Shown piece by piece: positions 1 through 7,489 of a stretch of DNA of 64,000 nt (positions within the stretch are counted from its first letter, which is position 1; every line of letters begins with the position of its first letter). The translations under genes and the position numbers were made by a program. Under the pieces are notes generated by a model that did no database searches, was not told the origin of the DNA, and worked only from the letters and a program-made list of their open reading frames with translations. The stretch is from positions 5,251 through 69,250 of the forward strand of contig JACKHN010000034.1 in the NCBI GenBank assembly GCA_020638975.1. The letters are read 5' to 3'. The stretch is from Planctomycetaceae bacterium. GTDB taxonomy: Bacteria > Planctomycetota > Planctomycetia > Pirellulales > Pirellulaceae.

Positions 1-1000
1 AAACTACTTTCATCCAGCGAAGCGGCGGCACGGCTTGGGCTGGAGCACAGCGACGCTATACGATCATTATCGCAGTCCGATGCGGGCACGTTCGTAATCC
101 GCGGCCAAGCGACAACGATCCATTATTTTCCAGGGTGGCTGAAAAGGCTAAGGTCGGATCAAGATCGCGGAGGAGTCAGAGACAATCGCCCATTTAAACA
201 GATGGCGGTCGTTCCGAGCCCAGTTGTGGCTCGCAGGTTTCACACCCGCGCCAATACCTCAGCACATTACGGCAAAGCCGGGACGACCAGACGACTAGCT
301 GACAACGCCCAAAACCCTTGGCGGTACCGCATTCGCGCGGCAACGCGAATGCCACTCGTGACCCGATCCGGGCTCGTACCGGGTCGGGCTATTTCAAAAC
401 ATATTAGAGAATCAAACACGAGCGGCCCAACAAACCATCGCCCCCATCCGACTTGCATCGTGGAGGTTGGTGATCACCGAGAGCAGATCGACGCCATCTC
501 GCCCTCCACCGAAATTAGTCCTGGAAGCGCTGGCATCGAGACCATGATGTCCTGCCAGGAGACTGAACTCCGGCATCGCCTGGATCGAATTCGATTCCCG
601 GCTGATATTCTTCGCTCTCAATCTTCGTGCTGGTACGAGGACGGGCCGGATTCGTCGCCCGCGCAAACTGGCAACGATTTGCACCGACGCCGCCAGGCAG
701 TTGGGAGTACTCAGTTCAATCTTGTGGATATTCTCGAAGATCAAGAGGAGCAACTGTCGAGGGTTTTCAGCGTTTCTCGGATTCAACAGTCGGACTGTAT
801 TTTCCTCGTTCGATATTCCTGAACTGCATGGCGGCTAATGGGCCGCAACTAATTCCATTGCGCTCAGGGATTGGTGTTACGACTTCACGGAACTTCGCCC
901 GCCAAACTCGCCCAAGATCATGCTGTTTACGTATCATAATACCGCCGATAGTTAAAGCAGGCACCGGCGGGCAGGACCGTTTATTTGGGCGGTTTCTGCG
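1..1000. other. Left edge, no supported gene
   Basis: I see no gene here that I can support. Open frames exist on both strands (plus 202-822, minus 412-786), but none shows a recognisable domain, a convincing ribosome binding site or a hydrophobic signal, and they overlap each other. The stretch lies downstream, in the minus-strand sense, of a run of frameshifted genes. It is plausibly decayed island DNA or part of the left flank of the element. No repeat matching the right edge was recognised. Confidence 0.4.
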
Positions 1001-1023
1001 GTGCCGGTAGTCTGGCATGCGGT

Positions 1024-1731
1024 TCAGCGTCGGTGACGCTGGCTGCCACGTCGGCGACCAACGTTGAAGCTCTTTGCGGCTGCCTTCGCACTTTCCGGCT
1101 TGTAAAACCACCAACAGAAGGCAGCAAACAAAGCTTCGCTCGCGATCAGACTTAGCGACACTCCTCTCTGTTCCTCGTACTTGTTTCCAATCGTCCACTG
1201 AACGATTGCCAACGCATCGCGTTGTGTTGCGTTTGGCTGTCGTCGAGCAGCCGGCGACTTTCGTCCACAGTTCCTTGATCTGCTTTGGCGACGTTGCTAG
1301 CCAGACAACGTCGAGCAAGTTGTCCTTCTCTTCACGTAGCGTCAGGATTCTCTGACCGATTTCGTCGCTCGCCAGCAATTCGTCTTCGTGGATAGCGCGG
1401 CGGCGTTGAATCGCGTTATGCAATTCCTGTGCATGTCGGTACGCGTCGCGATCGTTGACGTCGTCGACGGAAACGCCGCGGATGTGAGCGATCATGGCGA
1501 ATTCAAGGTGACTGTCCCGCTTGTCCAATGCCGCCTGCTGCTGCTCAATCGCATCCCGTTCCTGTTGCATGTCAGCGAGTCCAAGCGACACCAATGCTCT
1601 TGGCGAGCTTCGCTGAACGCGGTCAAGCAGAGATTCGGATCTTCACCGAAAATGACTTCGATCTTCTTCTCGATTCGTTTGCCAATGCGTTCTTTCCAGT
1701 GCTCCTTCTCCGTAATCGTTAGACCTGGCAT
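1024..1731 (-). pseudogene. Frameshifted coiled-coil conserved hypothetical protein
   Basis: The reading starts at 1731 with MPGLTITEKEHWKERIGKRI, followed by a charged helical stretch. It then jumps frame near 1590 into a second segment with SLGLADMQQERDAIEQQQAA and EDELLASDEIGQRILTLREE. At about 1200-1260 it breaks up again: all three frames hold pieces of one expected continuation, such as QRDALAI in one and SVDDWKQVR in another. At least three indels are needed to restore one frame. The intact ancestor would have been a soluble, strongly helical, coiled-coil-forming protein of roughly 200 residues. It is the last gene of the ubiquitin-like cassette, 45 bases after the E1 stop. No catalytic motif is visible and the function is unknown. 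The 3' end is uncertain. Confidence 0.6.
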
Positions 1732-1776
1732 GAGACTCCTCGTTATTAGATGAGGTTCAGTTTGAGCCTGCCGAGA

Positions 1777-2426
1777 TCACGCCACCGTCCATTCCCCGGC
1801 CAGCAAGTTGAGTGTCGTATCGAAGTCGACGGGGATGCTGCGTCATCGCAACCGCGGATCGAGGACTCGCGGCGAGTAGTCGCTGCAGATCGTGCGGCGC
1901 GATGCAACTGCCACGTTGCCCCGACGGCGGAACAGCGATTCGGGGTAGCGGGCGTAGCCAACGGCATCGGAAGCGACCAGCACGCGAAGCACTTCCCCCA
2001 GCATGCGACCATCTGCCCAGAACTGCGAGCGGCTCGATGCCGAACGCCAAATTGCCGCACGTGCAGAAATCGAATCGACACAACAAAAGATGGCCGTGCC
2101 AATGCCGATCTTGGAGCGATAGCGGTCTTCGATCGTTGCGACCTGAAGCGATTGGTCTAACGCGCGAATCGCGTCCGCAGTGGCGAGAACCTTCGATCGG
2201 CCGATGTCTCGCGATACCCTTGCGTTGTAACATTGGTCGCGGTGACCGTATCGAAGTCGATCAGCTGAATGTTCGGCACACCGATGGCACCGAGTTGCAA
2301 TGCGACCTGTCGCCCGATCGCGCCCACGCCAATCACCGTCGCCGTAGCGTCTCGCAAACGATTCATGGGTACAAGACCACTTTGGCGAACGAAGCGATCT
2401 TCTTCCATTACATCCGATTGACTCAT
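1777..2426 (-). pseudogene. E1-like ThiF/MoeB-family adenylyltransferase, frameshifted
   Basis: The N-terminal 70 residues are intact and diagnostic. They contain RFVRQ (residues 11-15, the E1/MoeB-type arginine motif), the nucleotide-binding GVGAIG (33-38) and the acidic strand QLIDFDTVTATNV with D57 and D59. The frame is then lost near 2215 and resumes as DIGRSKVLATADAIRALDQS and FWADGRMLGEVLRVLV. It is lost again near 1925 and 1900, where a GSC motif suggests a catalytic Cys region, and ends in a third frame as FDTTLNLLAGEWTVA plus stop. At least three indels are needed. Such enzymes adenylate the C-terminus of a ubiquitin-like or sulfur-carrier protein. The start overlaps the JAB stop by 4 bases (ATGA), so the two were translationally coupled. 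The restored length of about 215 residues fits a minimal ThiF domain. As read, no functional enzyme is made. Confidence 0.82.
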
Positions 2427-3107
2427 ACAACGATGCCTCCGATGCCTTCTTCGGACTCAAGGTAGTCAAACCAACTTCCGTACCACTCATCGGTCAACTC
2501 ATCGTCGAGCGGCGCCGCAAGATCGGCCTCGCGCCGTACGTGTGATCGCTGAAGCATCAGGTCCGGCTGCACGTTGGCCAGATACCTCGCCCCACGCCTC
2601 GGGCGCAGCCTCGAAGCGTTCGCCATAGTCGATCTCGACTGGCATCTCGAACTCGGCCGCGGGTCCGACGTTAAAACGCAGCCTCGCATACGACTGGCCT
2701 GCACTCGCGAGAATGAACATCACGACCCAGTCGGAGCTACCAAACACGCGAGTCAAGGTCGCCTCGTCCGTTGCGCTTGGCTGAGGACAATCGCCGGGAT
2801 GCGTATGCACCCAAATCCGGCCAAACTGTTCCGGTCGCAGTCCGGCGTCGACCCGCGCATCGAAGAAGTCGGCGACTGATTCATCGTCGAAGGCGACGTG
2901 TGCCCACGAGCAAACCTGCTTGACCAGATGCAGATCCTCGACGAATAACAAGTCATCGGCATCTGTTATCCCGAACCCGCCGACTTCGGTATCGCCATAG
3001 TCACGCAGGAACAGCAGTTTGGCCCACGCCGTGGGGCTGAACCGAAGCGAGGGGATGGTCGCACTCTGGCGATGAGTTCGATTCCGCGATTTCATTTGTT
3101 TTATCAT
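2423..3107 (-). pseudogene. JAB/JAMM (MPN) metallopeptidase, C-terminal frameshift
   Basis: This is a JAB-domain zinc peptidase of the type that removes or processes ubiquitin-like proteins. From the ATG at 3107 the motif is complete: the general-base E41 in DTEVGGFGI, then H101, H103, S111 and D114 in VHTHPGDCPQPSATD, the HxH-x7-S-x2-D signature. The catalytic domain is therefore intact. Near 2577 the frame changes: PEAWGE leads in one frame to an unrelated tail that stops at 2499. The other frame continues with YLANVQPDLMLQRSHVRRE and an acidic C-terminus, WFDYLESEEGIGGIVV, stopping at 2423. The gene overlaps the upstream zinc-protein gene by about 107 bases and the E1 start by 4 bases. An alternative start is the ATG at 3095. 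A truncated peptidase could still fold. Confidence 0.83.
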
Positions 3108-3954
3108 GGCAGTCGGAACACCTTTCGTTTTCTTGGAGGCAGTCTCGGCAAAACTCTCCGATACAGCCGGAGCAGACATCGATGCACGATTGGCACTGTC
3201 TTTCACCACACTCTTCGCAGCTAGTTGAACACTCCCCGCAGTAGATTCCGTCACAGTTACTGCAACTGTAGTAGCAGTCGCCGCAAGTGGTTGCGTCGCA
3301 CCTCTCGCAAGTCCAGCGATCGCTTCCGTGCATCGTCGTGCCACAATCGGCACACTCGACGCCGTGCCAATCGGCCAGCGAAACGTAGGGACTGCCGGAG
3401 TTGTAAGTTCGCAAGAGGTTAGCGACGATCATGAAGAAGTCGAGCAAACGACCTTGCTCCTGCGCCCGGCGAATTGGCTGCCGACCTTCTCCTTCGCAGA
3501 CCGCTTCATCTTGAACATGCGGATGCGTCACACTGTCGTTCGTCGCCGCCGGATGTGCGTCGATTGCGATCACTCGATAATTGTTGGGGTGCCCGCCGAT
3601 TAGATCGCCCCAATCGAGGCATATCTCGAAGGGACCGAGCGTGATTCCTTCTAAGTTTATCGACTCGGTCGTGACGGAGAGGGTCTGGCCACGACGATCG
3701 AACGATAGGCCATCGAACTCTTCATGCAGGGCAATTAAATCCGCGTAGATGTCATGAACGGAGGCCGTGTGGTTGGTTTCTTCGCTCGATTCCAGCGAGT
3801 TTGAAAGTGCCTGTAAGTCGCCTTGCAGTCTGGCGAGCACTTGTTGCAAGTCACGTTGGAGTCGCTGAGCCGCAAGATACCAGCCATGCTGTCGGGCAAG
3901 CTGCATTCGCTGATGGAGGAGGCCGCATTGTTGCCAGCTCGCTGACTTCGGCAT
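3001..3954 (-). CDS. Cysteine-rich multi-zinc-finger protein of the ubiquitin-like cassette
   Basis: The first two thirds have a helical N-terminus (ARQHGWYLAAQRLQRDLQQV) and an alpha/beta middle region without a recognised fold. The last third has about 11 CxxC-type pairs in a row, from ECADCGTTMHG and WTCERCDATTCGDC to ERCSDCHDK. This spacing fits several stacked treble-clef, RING-like or B-box-like zinc knuckles. RING-type proteins act as E3 ligases or adaptors, so a target-recognition role is possible but only inferred. The frame is open although the genes on both sides are broken. The C-terminal tail after the last CxxC is encoded in DNA shared with the JAB N-terminus. A TTG at 3984 would extend the N-terminus by 10 residues; the ATG at 3954 was chosen. 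Confidence 0.72.
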   Translation of the reverse strand: MPKSASWQQCGLLHQRMQLARQHGWYLAAQRLQRDLQQVLARLQGDLQALSNSLESSEETNHTASVHDIYADLIALHEEFDGLSFDRRGQTLSVTTESINLEGITLGPFEICLDWGDLIGGHPNNYRVIAIDAHPAATNDSVTHPHVQDEAVCEGEGRQPIRRAQEQGRLLDFFMIVANLLRTYNSGSPYVSLADWHGVECADCGTTMHGSDRWTCERCDATTCGDCYYSCSNCDGIYCGECSTSCEECGERQCQSCIDVCSGCIGEFCRDCLQENERCSDCHDKTNEIAESNSSPECDHPLASVQPHGVGQTAVPA

Positions 3955-4083
3955 CTTTTGCGGACGAAAGTAGTTTCGCTTCAAAAGGAATGAAGCTTGG
4001 TCGAATTGCTAGTGCCAGTTTGGATTAGTTGCTTCATGTGGGATCAGCACGATGATTCTCCCGAGATAGTTGAAAACATTCGG

Positions 4084-4115
4084 CCGCCACCGGGAGCATG
4101 AGTGCTCGGTGGCGG
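4084..4115. repeat. GC-rich hairpin between ubiquitin-like and zinc-protein genes
   Basis: Arms ccgccacc (4084-4091) and ggtggcgg (4108-4115) enclose a second stem, gagca/tgctc. The hairpin sits just after the degenerate ubiquitin-like reading frame, in the gap before the zinc-protein gene. There is no T-tract on the minus strand, so it may be an mRNA processing or attenuation structure rather than an intrinsic terminator. Confidence 0.4.
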
Positions 4116-4130
4116 TGGGGCCAAAGGAAA

Positions 4131-4476
4131 TTAGTGATGCACCTTCGATTTTTGTCGGGGATCGAGATCCGATCCCTTCCTGCAACACACTCTGGATCCG
4201 CGGGCAGGGTTGGCGATTGACGCGAATCAGATAGTTTACTGGTTTCTTTGCCAGGAACCAACTTGACGCTCAAACACCTCATGGTGTCACGGTTGTACCT
4301 TCGTCGACGTTGATATAATCGGCGAAACCGCCGCCACCGTTAAAAGTTAATATTAACGAGAATTCTACAGGGTCTTCTTCGTTGGTTGTGATGTGGTACT
4401 GGTCGATGAGCGACGTCAATCCGTCCGTCGTAGCCGTCGTCTTCGCCGACGAGACGAGATCGTCAATTCGTGACAA
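4131..4476 (-). pseudogene. ThiS/MoaD-like ubiquitin-like (beta-grasp) protein, frameshifted
   Basis: The N-terminal segment starts at a TTG (4476) and includes EFSLILTFNGGGGFADYINV followed by DEGTTV, a first beta-strand pair and turn as in MoaD/ThiS proteins. A stop follows at 4279. In other frames the DNA goes on with VNYLIRVNRQP, VLQEGDRISI and PTKIEGA. This reproduces the beta-grasp C-terminal pattern of an LIRVN strand, a VL-x-x-GD turn and a final strand ending in Gly. At least three indels separate the pieces. The restored protein would be roughly 110 residues with a helical N-terminal extension. In intact systems it would be the substrate of the adjacent E1 and JAB enzymes. Whether the natural C-terminus was GG, GA or longer cannot be read from the damaged DNA. 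Confidence 0.68.
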
Positions 4477-4594
4477 CCGCGTTGTTGGCTGCCATGCAGT
4501 TGTCTCCGCTCACTTCTGATTTACGGTCAATGGCGACGGTGACGACCGCGAACGAAGACGCGTCTTCGCGCGGTTCACGCGGCCACCGGTTCAT
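4463..4594 (-). CDS. Very small ORF (43 aa) before the ubiquitin-like gene
   Basis: This short frame starts with ATG as MNRWPREPREDASSFAVVTV and stops inside the start region of the ubiquitin-like gene. Its start overlaps the stop of the preceding 38-aa frame as ATGA, the arrangement used by real neighbours in this cassette. No motif is recognised. It could be a genuine tiny protein, the upstream part of a frameshifted larger gene, or chance. Confidence 0.3.
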   Translation of the reverse strand: MNRWPREPREDASSFAVVTVAIDRKSEVSGDNCMAANNAVVTN

Positions 4595-4707
4595 GCTCGC
4601 TCATGCACTTCCGCTTCGTATCGTTGCGACTCCAAGTCATCCCAATCGACAGTTTGGGGCGGCGACAATCTGGCTCCGATCGAAATTGGTTTCTTGGCTG
4701 GCTTCAT
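4591..4707 (-). CDS. Very small ORF (38 aa), MKPAKK...
   Basis: The frame begins MKPAKKPISIGARLSPPQTV and continues WDDLESQRYEAEVHERA. Its composition is typical of a real small soluble protein, with a proline-containing linker and an acidic amphipathic helix. The ATGA overlap with the next small frame suggests translational coupling. I do not recognise a characterised family. It lies between the frameshifted 80-aa gene and the ubiquitin-like gene. Confidence 0.4.
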   Translation of the reverse strand: MKPAKKPISIGARLSPPQTVDWDDLESQRYEAEVHERA

Positions 4708-4899
4708 TAGACTGAAGCCGCGGCGTTGAATCTTCCGGCAAGTCCTCGCCTGTGGCTCTTAAGGGATCTGTCGATCAAGTTGAGACTGCGTCATTTGCGT
4801 GCTACCCAAAGCGAAAGAGAGTGAACGTTGCCCAAACGAAGGCAGCGAAATCACACCGCCCCGAATCGGGGCAATACTGAACAAAAGCGAGTCGCGCCA

Positions 4900-5140
4900 T
4901 TAGGCTGAATTGAGCCAGTGGTTCATGAGCCATCGACGTTCTGCATCTGCTGCATCGCTGCGTTGGTTGAACGGTCCAAGAATTGGGCCATCGACGGGAG
5001 AGAGGTCAGCGGTCCAACAACCATCCTCGACGGAAGTTCTACGCGAGAGCCTCGCTGGATCGACAGCCTACCCAGCAAGTGCAACGAGCCTCGCCGTACA
5101 GACAACGTACGGCTCCTGTTGTTTCAACAATCAATTGCAT
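4900..5140 (-). pseudogene. Frameshifted small conserved protein (about 80 aa)
   Basis: It begins 12 bases after the stop of the 316-aa gene with MQLIVETTGAVRCLYGEA. It shifts frame to LHLLGRLSIQRGSRVEL, then shifts again to EDGCWTADLSPVDGPILGPF, and ends QRSDAADAERRWLMNHWLNSA plus stop. The three pieces form a coherent sequence: an N-terminal beta-strand, a middle W-x-A-D-L-S-P-V-x-G-P turn and a C-terminal helix rich in R, W and A. The 241-base span is not a multiple of three, consistent with net indels. I recognise the pattern as a small conserved planctomycete protein of unknown function, but cannot name a family. No active-site residues are apparent. Confidence 0.62.
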
Positions 5141-5151
5141 GGAATGTTCCG

Positions 5152-6102
5152 CTAACGAGGTCGCCGCAGGATGCGTCGCCGTGGCTGATCAACAAGTAAG
5201 CCATCGAGTACTGATGTCACGCCTGCGAGTTGTGAGGCTACCTGTTGCCGTAGAGAATTGCTGTTGCGCAGTTCGCTCGGTTTCACACCACGAATCACGC
5301 GTTGTGCGTTGGCGACGAGATCATCGAGGTCGCTGTTGCTGCGTATGTTGAGCTGTTGAAACCGATCGAAGAACTCCGTCAGATTGGTTATGGCGGTATC
5401 ACGAAATACCTTGGGCTTTCCGTCAACGTGGCCGCTGAGTCGTTCGGACAGATGCTCCACTAGCTGATGGAGCTCATCGATAAATGCCTGTTCCGCGAGT
5501 TGAACGGCCTCGCTGAATCTGGCTTGTACACGCTGGCACTCCTGTTCATAGAGCTCTGGATCGAGTTGGCGTAGATAGTCGGGTGGCTCGACCGATGGAT
5601 AGTCGCTTTCGATCGAGAACATGCCGATCAGCGAGGATGGATAGTCGGCCGAGTCGAACAACTCACCAAGTCGATCACGGGCTGTCTGTCGCAGGTCGTC
5701 GTACTTCCGGTCGAGTTTGTGGACGGCTTCGGTGAGTTCATCACGATACGCGGCGATCTGGTTGTCAAATGCAGTGATCGAATCTTGACGAACGAGTCGA
5801 ATGCCCGGCTCTGGAAACGGCAGTGAGACACTTTTCCAGTAGCTGACGGCCTTACCTCGGATCGTCGTCACCGCCCTGAACGCCGGATGTGAAGTGTCCA
5901 GCAATTTCTTGCCAGCAGACAAGAACTTACCTTCTGCTCCAAAGGAGTCGGCGGCTTGATTCTTCTGCTGCGAAGTCAGCGATTTGCAGACGCCGAACCA
6001 GGTGAAACTGAGACGCGCTGCGGCCATCGTGGCGCGCAAATGCTCTGATGACGAACTGACCGCAGAACTCGGCGGCGGCTCAGTAAGAATGGATGTGCTC
6101 AT
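5152..6102 (-). CDS. Helical conserved hypothetical protein, DUF3150-like
   Basis: A 316-aa soluble, mostly alpha-helical protein with no signal peptide. After a low-complexity N-terminus (MSTSILTEPPPSSAVSSSS) it has a folded block including RLSFTWFGVCKSL and GKKLLDTSHPAFRAV. Long charged helices follow, including ITAFDNQIAAYRDELTEAVH and LAEQAFIDELHQLVEHLSER, which could form coiled coils. The start is well supported: AAAGGAG lies 5 bases before the ATG. The layout resembles DUF3150 proteins, but this is from memory of the pattern and is tentative. It lies at the head of the ubiquitin-like half of the cassette and is intact, whereas its immediate downstream neighbour is broken. Function unknown; a structural or scaffold role is a guess. 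Confidence 0.72.
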   Translation of the reverse strand: MSTSILTEPPPSSAVSSSSEHLRATMAAARLSFTWFGVCKSLTSQQKNQAADSFGAEGKFLSAGKKLLDTSHPAFRAVTTIRGKAVSYWKSVSLPFPEPGIRLVRQDSITAFDNQIAAYRDELTEAVHKLDRKYDDLRQTARDRLGELFDSADYPSSLIGMFSIESDYPSVEPPDYLRQLDPELYEQECQRVQARFSEAVQLAEQAFIDELHQLVEHLSERLSGHVDGKPKVFRDTAITNLTEFFDRFQQLNIRSNSDLDDLVANAQRVIRGVKPSELRNSNSLRQQVASQLAGVTSVLDGLLVDQPRRRILRRPR

Positions 6103-6920
6103 GGGGCTCCTTTCAAGAATGATGATTTAAGACATCGCAGAAGAGAGACGCCGCGTAGCCCTTGGGGACCGGCAAGCGCTCAATGGACAATCTTACAGTG
6201 ATCGCGAGATGCTTATGAACGAGCGACGCACGATCAATTTGATTGTGAAGTCGTCAGTACTGCTGAGACATTACTTCCGTTTTGATTTGCAGCCGGTGCT
6301 GAACCAAACACCGACCTGGCAAGCGGCTTCTATTCCGGCTTCCCAGATAATGTCATGGACATCTCCCGATCTGGCGTAAATTGGTTCGGTGGAATTCGCA
6401 GTTGAACGGCATTCTGCTTGTCTTCGGCTACAAGACCTTCAAACTGTGAATCCAATTATTGGCTTGGCTCTTCCACCCTCCGTACTTTGTTCCACGGTCA
6501 TGATGAGCTCGTCCGCTTTGAGAGGCTCTGCACTGGTGCCAAACACTCAACTTAAGTTCAGGTTCACTCAATAGTGAGTGGCGTACTTCCCTGGAGACAC
6601 GTGGAGTCACCATGGGTGTTCCCGGCGAATCGCGTATCCAACTAAGACAGTAAACGGCACAAGCCTCAAATACTATGCTGAACACTCAGCCAACCATCTT
6701 GATACCAGGGTCTCTCGGTTTCGTCATCGCGGTGTCTCCTTCCTTCTTACGGATTTATCGAATTTACACGTGCCACTGCCAACGTCACGGGACAGTCTGA
6801 ATCTGCACTGTTTCTTGCAGCCACGACATCGCAACTCTTGAAAACGCCCAAGACAAAGAGTCTATGGGTGATACTCATAGTCCGTGGCTAATTATTGCAG
6901 AACTGATGACTATCAGCATC
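6103..6920. other. 820-base gap between divergent genes
   Basis: No convincing gene was found. The only open frames are short and lack motifs. The region separates the minus-strand 316-aa gene from the plus-strand XRE regulator and must hold promoters for one or both. An unusually long gap inside an otherwise tightly packed cassette suggests decayed sequence. No clear operator dyad was identified. Confidence 0.4.
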
Positions 6921-7139
6921 ATGGCTGATCGCGACATACTGCAACGATTTGGGGACCGCGTGCGTGAACTCCGCAAAGACTGCGGTTGGTCCCAGGAGGA
7001 GTTGGCGCTTGAGTGCGGTCTCGACCGAACCTACATGGGCGGCATCGAGCGGGGCGAGCGAAACGTCGCTCTGCGCAATATCGAGAAGATCGCCGAGGCA
7101 CTGGGGATCACCATCGCGGAACTAATGAGCGATGTGTGA
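6921..7139 (+). CDS. XRE-family helix-turn-helix regulator
   Basis: A compact 72-aa protein, MADRDILQRFGDRVRELRKD and onward, made almost entirely of one Cro/CI-type DNA-binding domain. The helix-turn-helix core includes WSQEELALECGLDRTYMGGI followed by ERGERNVALRNIEKIAEALG, matching small regulators such as restriction-modification controller proteins. Upstream in-frame ATGs at 6906 and 6864 exist, but the family normally starts a few residues before the FGDRVRELR helix, so 6921 was chosen. It is the only plus-strand gene within the minus-strand cassette and ends 8 bases before the convergent end of the 108-aa gene. It probably regulates the cassette, either its own promoter or that of the 316-aa gene. 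Confidence 0.85.
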   Translation: MADRDILQRFGDRVRELRKDCGWSQEELALECGLDRTYMGGIERGERNVALRNIEKIAEALGITIAELMSDV

Positions 7140-7147
7140 TCTTGGGC

Positions 7148-7474
7148 TCATTGATGGCGTGTCGAGACCAACACTGCGACAATCTGTGCCAACTCAGAGT
7201 CACAAACAAGCTCGGCTTCACTCACGTATTGGAATAGCTGCGGCTTGGTCAACTGCGTCCCAGCTTGATTGCACATCGCATAGCGTAGTTCACATTGAGC
7301 CAGCCATTCCCGAGCGAACGTGACATGTGCGTTCGTCAACTCACCTGCTGAAGTTGGTTCCTCAAGGTAGTGTCTGAACGAGGTCACGCCCTGTGGGCCC
7401 ATTTCTTCATCCCAGTATCTGAGCGCCGCTCGGATCACGGCCAAGTGTTGTACTTTTAGCATTTCTTTTTCCAT
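7148..7474 (-). CDS. Conserved hypothetical protein of the AAA/TOPRIM module (108 aa)
   Basis: A small soluble helical protein. Its best-defined segment is VIRAALRYWDEEMGPQGV near the N-terminus, followed by HVTFAREWLAQCELRYAMCN. It starts 15 bases after the AAA+ ATPase stop, so the two are co-transcribed. A GGAG lies directly against the first ATG (7474). The second in-frame ATG (7462) is 12 bases from the same site and is an alternative start. I recall similar small proteins next to this type of ATPase in planctomycetes, but no function is known. It could be an adaptor for the ATPase. Confidence 0.65.
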   Translation of the reverse strand: MEKEMLKVQHLAVIRAALRYWDEEMGPQGVTSFRHYLEEPTSAGELTNAHVTFAREWLAQCELRYAMCNQAGTQLTKPQLFQYVSEAELVCDSELAQIVAVLVSTRHQ

Positions 7475-7489
7475 CTCCGAGTCTCGTCG

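Noticed and set aside
202..822. 206-aa open frame on the plus strand at the left edge
   Set aside because: No domain, no ribosome binding site and overlap with another meaningless frame on the minus strand; long chance frames are common at this GC content.
767..1594. 275-aa continuous minus-strand frame as one intact protein
   Set aside because: Only the first part carries the coiled-coil family signature. The later part is out of frame with the expected sequence, so it is a product of frameshift, not a real gene end.
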